A stretch of DNA of 64,000 nt. Source: Ktedonobacteria bacterium (GTDB lineage Bacteria > Chloroflexota > Ktedonobacteria > Ktedonobacterales > JACDGC01). The stretch covers positions 1-64,000 of the forward strand of contig DAIDGU010000030.1 in the NCBI GenBank assembly GCA_027459785.1. Direction: 5' to 3'. The translations under genes were made by a program, and so were the position numbers. The notes beneath the pieces are model-generated. The model ran no database searches and was not told where the DNA came from. It saw nothing but the letters and a program-made list of their open reading frames with translations. Every line of letters starts with the position of its first letter. The first letter of the stretch is position 1. Shown piece by piece: positions 41,721 to 50,731 of the stretch.

Positions 41721-43667
41721 CTATGGTTTGAGGATGTAGTAGGCGAGGATCGCCACCGCGCCGAGCATGATCGCCAGCGCGTAGTTGCGCGCATAGCCAG
41801 ATTGCAGGCGGCGCAGTCCCTCGCTGGTCTTGCCGACAAGCCAGGCGATGCCCTTGCTGCCGCCATCCAGCAGCGCGCCCTCCACGCCGCGATCTAGTCC
41901 CCGACCGAGCAGCAGCACCGGCTGAACGATGACCGCGTTGAGCAGCGGATCGATGTAATAGGCATGCGCCAGCAGTTGGTAGAGCGGGTTGCGGTTCGCC
42001 ACGAAGGTGAAGGCGCGCGCGCCGTAACGTTGCCAGGCCAGGGCGATGCCGACCAGCGCGGCCAGAGTGCCGATGCCCAGCGAGATCACCGTCAGCCCGC
42101 TATTCGTCGCGCTGATGGTGCCGACGGCAGGTTGCAAAAAGCCGCCGATCGCGTCCAGCCCCGGAATACCGTCCAGGCCACCGATGATCGACAACACGAT
42201 CAAAAGCGCCATCGGTGCGGCCATCGCCATGCCAACTTCGTGAACGTGCGGCATCGTCGCCCGCTGGCCCTGCGCCGCGCCGCGATATTGGCCGTGAAAG
42301 ACGACAAAAATCAGGCGGAAGGTATAGAGGCCGGTCAGGATCGCCGTCAGCAACCCCACGCCGTAGAGCGCGTACCAGCCCACGCCGCCCGTCGCCGTCG
42401 CATGGTCCAGCACCGCGCCCAGGATGGCATCTTTGCTCCAGAACCCTGCCAGCGGCGGCACGCCCGCCAGCGCCAGCCCACCCGCCAGGAATGCGGCATA
42501 GGTGATCGGCAGGCGCGTGCGCAGCCCGCCCATGCGGCGCATGTCTTGCTCGCCGCCCAGCGCGTGGATGACGCCGCCCGCCGCCATAAAGAGCAGCGCC
42601 TTGAAAAACGCATGCGTCGTCAGGTGAAAGATCGCCGCCGTGTTCGCGCCGACGCTCTCGCCCATGAACATGTAGCCCAGTTGGCTCATCGTCGAATAGG
42701 CCAGCACGCGCTTGATGTCGTACTGGAAAAGCGCGATGGACGCAGCGAAAAGCGCCGACGCCCCACCCATGATCCCCACGACGGCCAGCGCGGCGGGTGA
42801 CGCGGCGAAAAGCACGTGGCACCGCGCGACGAGATACACGCCGGCAGTCACCATCGTGGCGGCGTGGATCAAGGCGCTGACGGGCGTCGGGCCTTCCATC
42901 GCGTCCGGCAGCCACATATACAGCGGCAACTGGGCGGACTTCGCGGCGGCGGCGACCAGCAACAGCAGCGCGACGGCGGTGGTCAGGCCGTCACCCACGG
43001 CGAAATGGTGCGCCGCGCCCGGCAAGATCAAACCGGCATAGCTGAGCGTGTTGAATCGGGCGACCAGCAGGAAGATCGCCAGCATCAACCCGAAATCGCC
43101 GATAACGTTGATGACGAAGGCTTTCTGCGCGGCGGCGACCGCCGAGGGGCGCTGCCACCAAAAACCGATCAGGAGGAACGAGGCCAGGCCCACGCCGGCC
43201 CAGCCGACCAGCAGGAAGAGGAACGAGTCCGCCAGCACCAGCAACGTCATGGCGAAAACAAACAGATTCATGAAGCTGAAGAAGCGGGCATAGCGCGCGT
43301 TTTGCACTGCCAGCGCGTCGCCGCCCTCATGCCGCACCTCAGTGGCCATATAGCCGGCGGCATAGACGTGGATCAAGAAGCCGACGCCGGTGACGACGAG
43401 CATCATGATCGCCGCCAGGTGATCGACCACCAGGCCGAAGTCGATGCGCAGCCCGCCGGAGACCACCCACGTCCACAGGGTCTGATCCTGTGGCGCGGCG
43501 GTGCCTTGCACGGCGAAAAAGTTGCCCAGCGCGACGGCGAAAGCGGCCAGCACGGTGCCGCAGCCGATGACGGCGACGGCCAGGCGCGGCAACGCGCGCC
43601 CACCGATGCCGAGAATGACGAAGCCTGCCAGCGGCAGGGCTAAAAGCAAGGGAGTCAGCGACAGCAC
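41721..43667 (-). CDS. nuoL: NADH-quinone oxidoreductase subunit L
   Basis: NuoL is the large antiporter-like proton-pumping subunit at the tip of the complex I membrane arm. The 648-residue protein has the expected many membrane segments, the key Lys (K243 in AKSAQLPLYMWL), His (H268 in ALIHAATM) and the long C-terminal part including the lateral helix. In the TM5 motif, however, the conserved Glu is Ala: GWAGVGLASF, A157, where most NuoL have GWEGVG. The gene follows nuoK by seven bases. No nuoM or nuoN follows it, which is unusual. Confidence 0.92.
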   Translation of the reverse strand: MLSLTPLLLALPLAGFVILGIGGRALPRLAVAVIGCGTVLAAFAVALGNFFAVQGTAAPQDQTLWTWVVSGGLRIDFGLVVDHLAAIMMLVVTGVGFLIHVYAAGYMATEVRHEGGDALAVQNARYARFFSFMNLFVFAMTLLVLADSFLFLLVGWAGVGLASFLLIGFWWQRPSAVAAAQKAFVINVIGDFGLMLAIFLLVARFNTLSYAGLILPGAAHHFAVGDGLTTAVALLLLVAAAAKSAQLPLYMWLPDAMEGPTPVSALIHAATMVTAGVYLVARCHVLFAASPAALAVVGIMGGASALFAASIALFQYDIKRVLAYSTMSQLGYMFMGESVGANTAAIFHLTTHAFFKALLFMAAGGVIHALGGEQDMRRMGGLRTRLPITYAAFLAGGLALAGVPPLAGFWSKDAILGAVLDHATATGGVGWYALYGVGLLTAILTGLYTFRLIFVVFHGQYRGAAQGQRATMPHVHEVGMAMAAPMALLIVLSIIGGLDGIPGLDAIGGFLQPAVGTISATNSGLTVISLGIGTLAALVGIALAWQRYGARAFTFVANRNPLYQLLAHAYYIDPLLNAVIVQPVLLLGRGLDRGVEGALLDGGSKGIAWLVGKTSEGLRRLQSGYARNYALAIMLGAVAILAYYILKP

Positions 43668-43674
43668 AGCGACA

Positions 43675-43986
43675 TCAACCCTTCAGCGTATTGAGATCGT
43701 CCACGTCGATGTCCTGGCGGGAGCGGAAGATCGAGACGATGATCGCCAGGCCGATGACGACCTCAGCGGCGGCGACCGTCAGCACCAGGAAGACGAAGAT
43801 CCAGCCATCCACGGAATGCAGCGCGCTGGCGAACGTCATGAAGGTGAGGTTCACCGCGTTGAGCATCAGTTCGATGGACATGAAGACCACCAGTGGATTG
43901 CGCCGCGTCAGCACGCCGACGACGCCGAGCGTGAATAAAAGCGCGCCGACGAACAAGAAGGCATTGGGGGGCATGGGCATCGGCAT
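43675..43986 (-). CDS. nuoK: NADH-quinone oxidoreductase subunit K
   Basis: The 103-residue, three-TM protein has the two conserved membrane glutamates of NuoK: E39 in FMSIELMLN and E75 in AAAEVVIGL. They form part of the proton path near the E-channel. The start is the first of two possible MP codons; the true start may be the second or third Met. It lies four bases after nuoJ and seven before nuoL, so the three are one operon. Confidence 0.93.
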   Translation of the reverse strand: MPMPMPPNAFLFVGALLFTLGVVGVLTRRNPLVVFMSIELMLNAVNLTFMTFASALHSVDGWIFVFLVLTVAAAEVVIGLAIIVSIFRSRQDIDVDDLNTLKG

Positions 43987-43990
43987 GATG

Positions 43991-44548
43991 TTATTCTCCC
44001 TCCCGGCTGCTGGTGCGCCGACCGAGCACGACCGAGCCGACGATGGCGGCGATCAGAATGACGCTCGTCACCTCGAAGGGGAACAGAAAGCCGTGGAAAA
44101 GCGCTTGGCCAAAGGCTTCCGTATTGCCAAGCTGGCTGATCTGCTGCGCGAGATCCTGGCTGCCGGTGGCGACGGCTGCCGGACTGATCGATGCCTGGGC
44201 CAGCACGAGATAACCGATGGCCCCGGCCAGAATGATCCCCAACCCGATAGCGGCGGTTTGCTGCCACACACCCAACCGGTCCCGCGTCGCCGGCAAGCTA
44301 TCATCGTTTTCGGGCGCGAGCATCGTCACGACGAACAAGAACAGCACCATGATCGCGCCAGCATAGACCAGCACCTGCACGGTGGCGATGAAGATAGCGT
44401 TAAGCATCAAAAAGAACAGCGCCAGGCAGAACAGGTTGACGATCAGGCTCAGCGCCGAGTAGACCGCGTTGCGAAACGTGATCACTCCAATGGCCGAACC
44501 GACTGCCGCCGCCGCCAGCACATAAAACGCGATTTGTCCTGCGAGCAT
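43991..44548 (-). CDS. nuoJ: NADH-quinone oxidoreductase subunit J
   Basis: The 185-residue protein has five predicted membrane segments and the NuoJ motif [20 protein letters not shown] (about 58-77), whose TM3 contains the pi-bulge region of complex I. It is the first gene of a leftward nuoJKL unit. The genes nuoH and nuoI, which usually precede it, are absent: the segment upstream is noncoding and then carries the histidine kinase gene on the same strand. GAGGGAG lies about 13 bases before the ATG. Confidence 0.93.
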   Translation of the reverse strand: MLAGQIAFYVLAAAAVGSAIGVITFRNAVYSALSLIVNLFCLALFFLMLNAIFIATVQVLVYAGAIMVLFLFVVTMLAPENDDSLPATRDRLGVWQQTAAIGLGIILAGAIGYLVLAQASISPAAVATGSQDLAQQISQLGNTEAFGQALFHGFLFPFEVTSVILIAAIVGSVVLGRRTSSREGE

Positions 44549-44636
44549 GGCCGTCGCGGATCTCCCTCAAGCTGGAATGTGAGCGGGTAGCGTTGCGCAG
44601 GCCCACATGGTGGTCTGCTGAATCCACATACTTCAC

Positions 44637-44645
44637 AGTGTAGCA
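44637..44645 (-). promoter_or_regulatory. Extended -10 promoter of nuoJKL
   Basis: On the leftward strand TGC precedes TACACT (44642-44637), with GCGACA (44665-44660) 17 bases upstream as -35. It lies about 90 bases before nuoJ, so nuoJKL seems to have its own promoter. Confidence 0.55.
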
Positions 44646-44803
44646 TAGATGCGAACACATGTCGCGTTTGCCGGCTATTTGGGCCAGACGCTGGGCCACG
44701 GCAAAGGTGTAGGCGGGCAGCGGCAGATCGGCCAGGCTGCGCCATCGGCCAGGGTTGGGAGCCGGCCTGCCCGCTACGTCCATCAACCTCCCTGCGCCGC
44801 GTG

Positions 44804-47008
44804 TCACGCTGCCAGGCGCAGGGGCAGCGCCAGGCTGACGGTGGTCCCCGCGCCGGGGGCGCTGGTGATGGCGATGGTGCCGCCGAATTCTTCGGCGCGC
44901 TCGCGCATGCCGCGCAGCCCGAAGTGGCCGTAGGCCGCCGGGTTGGCAGCGAAGCCCTGGCCGTCGTCGCGCACCGTCACGCGCAGCGTGCGCCCGTCTT
45001 CGACGGCGACGGTGATCGCCGCGTGGTGGGCGTGGGCGTGTTTGCGAATATTCGCCAGCGCCTCTTGCACCACGCGGAAAGCCGGGGCGCGCAGTTCGGG
45101 CGGGATGTCGTCTTCCGGGCAACTGGCGAAGGTGACGGCGAGATCCGTGGTGTTGGTGGCGATGTCGTCCAGCAGCGCCTGCACCGCGCCGCTGAAGCCC
45201 AGTTCGTCCAATTGCGCGGGGGCGAGAGCAGCGATGCTCTGGCGCAGATCGTTCAGACTGGCGAGCAGCACCTGACGCGAGCCTTCCGCCTCTGCCTGGG
45301 CGCGCGCGGGGTCTTCCGGCACCAGGCGCTGCACCAGTTCCAGGCGCAACATCAGGTGGGCCAGGTTTTGCGCCACGCCGTCGTGAATCTCGCGGGCGAT
45401 GCGGTGCCGCTCGCGGTCCACCGCCGCTTCACGGGCGATCAGGTGCAGGTGGGCGTTGTGCAACAGGAGCGCGGCGGTGCCGGCCAGCGAGGTCAGCACC
45501 AGCGTGCGGTCGGCGGAAAGGCGGGCGTCGTTGGGCAGCTTCAGCGCCAGCCAGCCCAGGATGGCGTGGTCGGCGCGCAGGGCCGCCAGGACGATGCCGC
45601 GCTGCTGGTGCAACTCGCGGTCGCCGTGGCGCTGGGCCTGGTGGGTGGCCGCGCGCAGCCAACCAGCCGTCCCCGCCGGACTCTGCGCCGCCACCTGGGG
45701 CATGCCATCCGCGCTGTCGCGCAGCAGCAACGCCACCGCCGCCGGCGCGAAGACGGCGGCGACCTCGCGCACGATTGCCTGGCGCAGCTCGTCCAGGTGC
45801 GCCCGCGAGGCCGGCAGGGCGCTCATCGAGCGCAGCGCGCTCATATCCCGCGCACGCAAGCGCAGATTTTCGATGCCCAGCCCCACCTGCTGGCAAACGT
45901 TCGTGATGAAGCTCGTCTCCGCCGCGCTCACCGGCACGGGGGCGGCGACGGGGTCAGCGGCCAGGGGCAGCGGTTCAGCGAACTCGGCATCGGTCGCCCA
46001 GGTGTCGTGCAGCGCCATGCTGGGGGCGGGATCGCCGCTGAAGGTTTCCCACGCGATGACGGCGACGGGCTGGGCGCGTGTGACGACGGACGCCAGGATG
46101 AGGCGTAGCCCCGCCGGGCTGATATCACAGCGGATGGCGATGGTCGCGCTCGCGCGCGCCGCCAGTTCCGCCATGAATGCGGCGGCGCGTTGCTGGCCGT
46201 GCGCGGAAAGGCCGTTGCTGGCACTGCGCGCCTGGGGTGCGTCGTGGTCGCCGAGGATGATGGCGCAGCCCGCCGCATCCAGTGCGCGACGCAGCGGTTC
46301 GACAGCGCGGCCCAGGTAGCCCGCCACGCCATCGCTCAGGCTGGAAGCGCGCGTCAGTTCATACAGCGTCGCCTGCTCGCGCGCCAGCGCGCTCATCTCC
46401 TGATACAGCGCGGCATTGCTCAGCGCCTGTGCCGCCACGCTCGCCATCAGCCCCGCGAACTGCACCTCGTCGTCGGTGAAGGCATACACCCGCCGCCGCA
46501 CCACGCACAGCACATATTCCGGTCCCGTCTGTGGTTCCACCGGCACCGCCAGCAACGAACGCGGGTGATCGTGGCCGGTCGCCAGGTAATGGATGCTCGC
46601 CGCCGTATCCGGCACGTGGATCAGCCGGTGTTCGCGCGCGGCCAGCGCCACCAGGCCGTCATCCGGCCCGAAGACGATGCGGGCGCGCGTCAGATCGATG
46701 TTGCACTGCGCCACCATGCGCAGCGAATCATCCGCCTCGCGCACGAAAAGGCTGGTGGTATCAGCGCGCAGCGCCTCATAGAGCGCCTCGACGACCGATT
46801 GGCGCAGATCGTCGCCGTCCATCGTCACGGCGATGCCCTGGCTCAGCGCCGAGAGCGCCCGTACCTGCTGTTCGTGCTGTTCCGCCCGCGCCAGCACGCG
46901 CGCATAGTCTGCCTGCAACTGCTGGTGCGCGCCCAGTGCATCGTCCGTTGCGTGCTGCCGCATCGTTTTCCCTTGGTCGCGCGCCGGGCGCTCTTGGCGA
47001 AACTCCAT
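44804..47008 (-). CDS. GAF-domain sensor histidine kinase, NarL type
   Basis: The 734-residue cytoplasmic kinase has an N-terminal coiled segment, a GAF domain (about 45-200), a second variable region and another GAF-like domain (about 390-530). A HisKA_3 dimerisation domain follows, with phosphoacceptor H542 in RIAREIHDGVAQNL, and then a HATPase_c domain (DDGQGF, FGLRGMRERAEE). This class usually pairs with LuxR-type regulators. None is encoded nearby. GGAGAAGG precedes the ATG at 47008. No membrane segments, so it should sense a soluble signal or redox/ligand state. Confidence 0.88.
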   Translation of the reverse strand: MEFRQERPARDQGKTMRQHATDDALGAHQQLQADYARVLARAEQHEQQVRALSALSQGIAVTMDGDDLRQSVVEALYEALRADTTSLFVREADDSLRMVAQCNIDLTRARIVFGPDDGLVALAAREHRLIHVPDTAASIHYLATGHDHPRSLLAVPVEPQTGPEYVLCVVRRRVYAFTDDEVQFAGLMASVAAQALSNAALYQEMSALAREQATLYELTRASSLSDGVAGYLGRAVEPLRRALDAAGCAIILGDHDAPQARSASNGLSAHGQQRAAAFMAELAARASATIAIRCDISPAGLRLILASVVTRAQPVAVIAWETFSGDPAPSMALHDTWATDAEFAEPLPLAADPVAAPVPVSAAETSFITNVCQQVGLGIENLRLRARDMSALRSMSALPASRAHLDELRQAIVREVAAVFAPAAVALLLRDSADGMPQVAAQSPAGTAGWLRAATHQAQRHGDRELHQQRGIVLAALRADHAILGWLALKLPNDARLSADRTLVLTSLAGTAALLLHNAHLHLIAREAAVDRERHRIAREIHDGVAQNLAHLMLRLELVQRLVPEDPARAQAEAEGSRQVLLASLNDLRQSIAALAPAQLDELGFSGAVQALLDDIATNTTDLAVTFASCPEDDIPPELRAPAFRVVQEALANIRKHAHAHHAAITVAVEDGRTLRVTVRDDGQGFAANPAAYGHFGLRGMRERAEEFGGTIAITSAPGAGTTVSLALPLRLAA

Positions 47009-47093
47009 GCCACCTTCTCCACCAGAAATCCAGCGCTTCGGCTGTCACTTCCAGCGTACCGGCAGCGACCAAATATAGTAGGAGAAAACGGCG

Positions 47094-47867
47094 CTAGCGC
47101 CCCTTGAAGTCGCCTTTGCGCTTCTCGATGAAGGCGGCCATGCCTTCTTTTTGATCCTCCGTGGCGAACAGCGTGGCGAACAGGTGTTTTTCATACAGCA
47201 AGCCCTGTTCCAGGGGCGTCTCGAAGGCGGCCAGGACGGCCTCTTTCGCCAGGCGCGCGGCGACGGGCGCTTTTTCGGCGATGCTCGCGGCGATCTGCTT
47301 GGCTTTATCCAGATGTTGGCCCTGGGGGACGACAGCGTTGACCAGACCAAGCTGATAGAGTTCTTGTGCAGTGAAGTTGCGGCCCGTCAGCACCATTTCC
47401 ATGGTGACATATTTGCCCAGCGTGCGTGCCAGGCGTTGCGTGCCACCCGCGCCGGGGATGATGCCCAGGTTGATCTCCGGCTGGCCGAAGCGCGCGTTCT
47501 CGCTGGCGACGATGATGTCGCAGTGCAGCGCCAGTTCCAGACCACCCCCCAGCGCGAAGCCGCCGACCGCCGCGACCAGCGGCGTGTGGATGCGCCGGAG
47601 GCGATCCCAGGCGTTGAAGTCGCCGCCCATCATCGTCACCGGCGTTTGGCCGGCCATCTCCTTGATGTCCGCGCCGGCGGCGAAGGCTTTGTCGCCCGCG
47701 CCCGTCAGGATGATGCAGCGCACGGCCTCGTCGCGGTCGAAGGCCTCGCACGCCTGCGCCAGTTCACCGACGAGTTGCCAGTTCAGCGCGTTCAGTTGCT
47801 GGGGGCGATTCAGGGTGATGATGCCGACAGCGGCGTCTTGTTCGACCAGGATGTATTGATAAGCCAC
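47094..47867 (-). CDS. Enoyl-CoA hydratase (crotonase family)
   Basis: The 257-residue enzyme should hydrate trans-2-enoyl-CoA in fatty acid or phenylacetate breakdown. The oxyanion-hole segments are FAAGADIKEM (about 62-71) and GGFALGGGLELAL (about 101-113). The two catalytic glutamates are present, in GGGLELAL and FGQPEINLGIIPGAGGTQRL. I set the start at a GTG (47867) because GAGGAG lies eight bases upstream; the ATG at 47888 overlaps that site. Neighbouring genes give no pathway. Confidence 0.9.
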   Translation of the reverse strand: MAYQYILVEQDAAVGIITLNRPQQLNALNWQLVGELAQACEAFDRDEAVRCIILTGAGDKAFAAGADIKEMAGQTPVTMMGGDFNAWDRLRRIHTPLVAAVGGFALGGGLELALHCDIIVASENARFGQPEINLGIIPGAGGTQRLARTLGKYVTMEMVLTGRNFTAQELYQLGLVNAVVPQGQHLDKAKQIAASIAEKAPVAARLAKEAVLAAFETPLEQGLLYEKHLFATLFATEDQKEGMAAFIEKRKGDFKGR

Positions 47868-48091
47868 GGGAATAGCTCCTCTTCTCATGTCCTCATTGAC
47901 AGTGGGCGCGCCGGCATGGATGCCGCCGGTGATGCGCATGCAAGGCGACAACCGCCTTCCTTCTCTTTAGTTAGTGTAAGCAACGCGGCGCGCAACGTCA
48001 AGGGCGCATGGCCCGCGCCGTCTTGACGGGGCTGCTATGCTGCGAGTGCAAACAGATGAACCTGACAGCGGCAACGGGAGGACGTGGGAGC

Positions 48092-48970
48092 ATGCGATGG
48101 CGGTTCTGGCGGCGGCGCACCGCGCCGAAGACGGCGGGCGCGGAAGTCATTCTGGGTGGGCGGCGTTATGTCACAGACGCGCCGTATATTTTGCCCAAGG
48201 ATCTCGGTGAGATCAACCGGCTGGACTTCCAGCACTTCATGTTGCGCTCATTCCTGCACGCGAATTTTCTCGCGCCGGTCGGGCAGCCACACGACATCTT
48301 GGACGTGGGCAGCGGGACGGGCCGCTGGGCGATTCAGGTGGCACAGCAGTTCCCCCAGGCGAACGTCTTCAGCCTGGACATCGAGCCGCCCCAAGCACGC
48401 CAGAGCGCCGTGGTGGAGGCCCAGCCGGATAACTGCGTTTTCGTGCAGGGCGACGTGCTGCAAGGGCTACCGTTCCCCGATGCCAGCTTCGACTTCGTGC
48501 ATCAGCGCCTTTTGATGGGGGCGATCCCTGGCCCACGCTGGCCAGACGTGGTGCGCGAGCTGACGCGCGTGACCCGCCCCGGCGGCTGGGTGGAACTGGT
48601 GGAGGCCGCCCCCGTTGCCGGCAATGGCCCAGCCTTGCACCAGTTGCACGACTGGATGGTGCAGGCGACGCGCATGCGCGGTTTGGATGTCACGATTGGT
48701 CCACGCATCGGCGACCTCTTGCGCGAGGCCGGCTTGCAGCACATCACCTACCACGACCTGCCGATTCCCATCGGCGCTTACGGGGGCCGGCTGGGCGTGA
48801 TGGCCGAGACACAGTACGACGCGCTCTTCTCCGGCTTCCGCCCGATCCTGGTGGCACGCGGCATGACGGACGACGCCGGCTTCGCCAGCATCATGCAGGG
48901 CGCGCACGCCGAGATCGCCCAGAGCCAGCTCACCTCGCCCTACTACATCGCGTTCGGCCAGCGCCCCTGA
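48092..48970 (+). CDS. Class I SAM-dependent methyltransferase
   Basis: The 292-residue protein has the Rossmann methyltransferase core: motif I LDVGSGTGRWAIQVA (about 71-85), an acidic motif II (SLDIEPP), FVQGDVLQGLPFPDASFD (motif III region) and the post-core ELTRVTRPGGWVELVE. The N-terminal extension has YILPKDLGEINRLDFQHF, which resembles the umbelliferone or phosphoethanolamine-type small-molecule methyltransferases of fungi and Chloroflexota. The substrate is unknown. ATG 48092 was chosen with GGGAGGAC upstream. Convergent with the Crp/Fnr gene (8-base gap). Confidence 0.8.
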   Translation: MRWRFWRRRTAPKTAGAEVILGGRRYVTDAPYILPKDLGEINRLDFQHFMLRSFLHANFLAPVGQPHDILDVGSGTGRWAIQVAQQFPQANVFSLDIEPPQARQSAVVEAQPDNCVFVQGDVLQGLPFPDASFDFVHQRLLMGAIPGPRWPDVVRELTRVTRPGGWVELVEAAPVAGNGPALHQLHDWMVQATRMRGLDVTIGPRIGDLLREAGLQHITYHDLPIPIGAYGGRLGVMAETQYDALFSGFRPILVARGMTDDAGFASIMQGAHAEIAQSQLTSPYYIAFGQRP

Positions 48971-48978
48971 GCGCCGGA

Positions 48979-49701
48979 TCAGGGCGTGCCGGCGGGGCCG
49001 AGGGAGCGCAGAAATTCGTTCTGAATGATGCGATAGCAGGCACAGGATTGCGCTTCCAGCCCTGGCCGGTCCAGCACCGTGATGACGCCCCGGTTATAGG
49101 CGATCAAGCCGTCTTGCTGCAAGCGGCGGGCAACCTCGTTCACGCTGGCGCGTCGCACGCCCAGCATCTCCGCCAGGAACTCTTGCGTGAGGGCAAATTG
49201 ATCGCCGCCCACGCGGTCTTGCGTCATCAGCAACCAGCGCGCGCAACGCTGAACGATATCATGCGCGCGATTGCAGGCCGCGGACTGCGCCACCAGCATA
49301 AAGAGCACCTGAACGTAGCGCTGGAGGACGGCGCGTAACGGCTCCCAATCCTCTATCTGCTGCCGAAAAACCGCCGTCGGCATCCGCAACAATTCGCCAG
49401 AAACCTGCACGATTGAGCGCGCCGGCAGCGTATCACCACCCAGAAAAGCGGGCAGCCCCACCATACCCTCGTTGCCGACCGTCGCCACCTCCACAAATGC
49501 ATTGTTTTGCACCGGCACCAGCAGGGAAGCGACGGCATTCAACGGGAAATAGACATAGTCTATCGGAAGATTGACATCATTCAAGACAAACTTGACCGGC
49601 GACGTAATGCGTTCGAACTTGGGTGCCAGGTGGGCTTCCACCTCGGCAGGCAACAAGGACAGCAGGCGATTTTTCGGGCCGGCATGATTGTGTATCTCCA
49701 T
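48979..49701 (-). CDS. Crp/Fnr-family transcriptional regulator
   Basis: The 240-residue protein has an N-terminal cyclic-nucleotide-binding-like domain (about 10-130) without an obvious cAMP-binding signature, and a C-terminal HTH_Crp (FLAEMLGVRRASVNEVARRL, about 182-201). The first domain resembles members where the ligand is not cAMP. It is divergent from the cheB-like gene, with 216 bases between, and may regulate it. GAGGAGGAAG precedes the ATG at 49701. Confidence 0.85.
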   Translation of the reverse strand: MEIHNHAGPKNRLLSLLPAEVEAHLAPKFERITSPVKFVLNDVNLPIDYVYFPLNAVASLLVPVQNNAFVEVATVGNEGMVGLPAFLGGDTLPARSIVQVSGELLRMPTAVFRQQIEDWEPLRAVLQRYVQVLFMLVAQSAACNRAHDIVQRCARWLLMTQDRVGGDQFALTQEFLAEMLGVRRASVNEVARRLQQDGLIAYNRGVITVLDRPGLEAQSCACYRIIQNEFLRSLGPAGTP

Positions 49702-49917
49702 CAGCTCTTCCTCCTCGCATCGATTTCCTGCCGTCGTGAGCCTTTCCACAACGTTTCATCGTCTGTACAACTTTATAATCTTTACGACAAAAATGGTGCC
49801 AAAGCCCTGCCGGAACTGGACATAGCCGTGTTGTTGCATTATACTTAGCTATGTACGTTCGCATACATACTTGCCGCTACATGTCAACGATGCCCTCACG
49901 CGAAGTAGGAGGCCGCC

Positions 49918-50601
49918 ATGCTCGCATCTCCCGCGCCCATACCCGCTGATGTAAGTGCCGTGGCCGCCTTTGATGTGGTCGTGATCGCAGCTTCCCTGGG
50001 CGGTGTCGCCGCGATACGGACCTTGCTCGGAAATCTCCCTGCGGATTTCCCCATCCCCATCATCATCGTGCAACACATGAGTTCGCGCTATAAAAGCCAT
50101 TTCGTGGAGTTGATGAATCATTGTTCCCGCCTGCCCGTGCAGTGGGCCACGGCGGGGGAATGCTTAGCGCCGGGGCGCGTCTATGTGGCACCGCCCAATC
50201 ACCACGTGGTACTCAGCCGGAAGGGCGTGCTGGCGCTGACCCAGACCGCGAAGGTGCATTTCACGCGCCCCGCCGCCAATCCCTTGTTCGAATCCGTTGC
50301 CCGCTGGTATGGCAAATGCGCGCTCTGCGTGATCCTGACCGGCACCGGCAGCGACGGCACCCAGGGGGCGCAAGCACTGAAGCGCGCCGGGGGCAGGGTG
50401 TTGGTGCAAGATCAAGAGACCGCCGTGGCCTGGAACATGCCCAGCGCCGCGCTGCAAGCTGGCTGCGTCGATTTCGTACTCTCGCTGCACGGCCTCGCTG
50501 CCGCGCTGGTCGCGTTGGTGATGGTGCCAGGTGCCGCGCAATTTTTCGCTGGCGCGAACGCCGCCATGCTGGTTAAAAGTTCGTCAACACTCCCCGTGTA
50601 G
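49918..50601 (+). CDS. Stand-alone CheB-type methylesterase
   Basis: The 227-residue protein consists of the CheB catalytic domain only, with no receiver domain. The catalytic triad is S26 (AASLGG), H53 (VQHMS) and D146 (TGSDGTQG). The enzyme removes methyl groups from, or deamidates, chemoreceptor glutamates. No chemotaxis gene (mcp, cheR, cheA, cheW) is in the window, so the target is unknown; a non-chemotactic sensory role is possible. TAGGAGG precedes the ATG at 49918. An AT-rich divergent promoter region separates it from the Crp/Fnr gene. Confidence 0.88.
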   Translation: MLASPAPIPADVSAVAAFDVVVIAASLGGVAAIRTLLGNLPADFPIPIIIVQHMSSRYKSHFVELMNHCSRLPVQWATAGECLAPGRVYVAPPNHHVVLSRKGVLALTQTAKVHFTRPAANPLFESVARWYGKCALCVILTGTGSDGTQGAQALKRAGGRVLVQDQETAVAWNMPSAALQAGCVDFVLSLHGLAAALVALVMVPGAAQFFAGANAAMLVKSSSTLPV

Positions 50602-50731
50602 GCTACTGCTTTAAGGAAAACACCAGGGGCATTCTGAGGCAGATTCGATGGTTCGCCCCTCGGCGGGTGCAATGGTATATCCAATCAGGCGCTTCTGGTT
50701 ATTCCAGAAGATGTAGTTAATGTTGGTCGCC

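Noticed and set aside
42100..43643. ORFs in other frames within nuoL
   Set aside because: They are shadows of a strongly conserved gene in GC-rich DNA.
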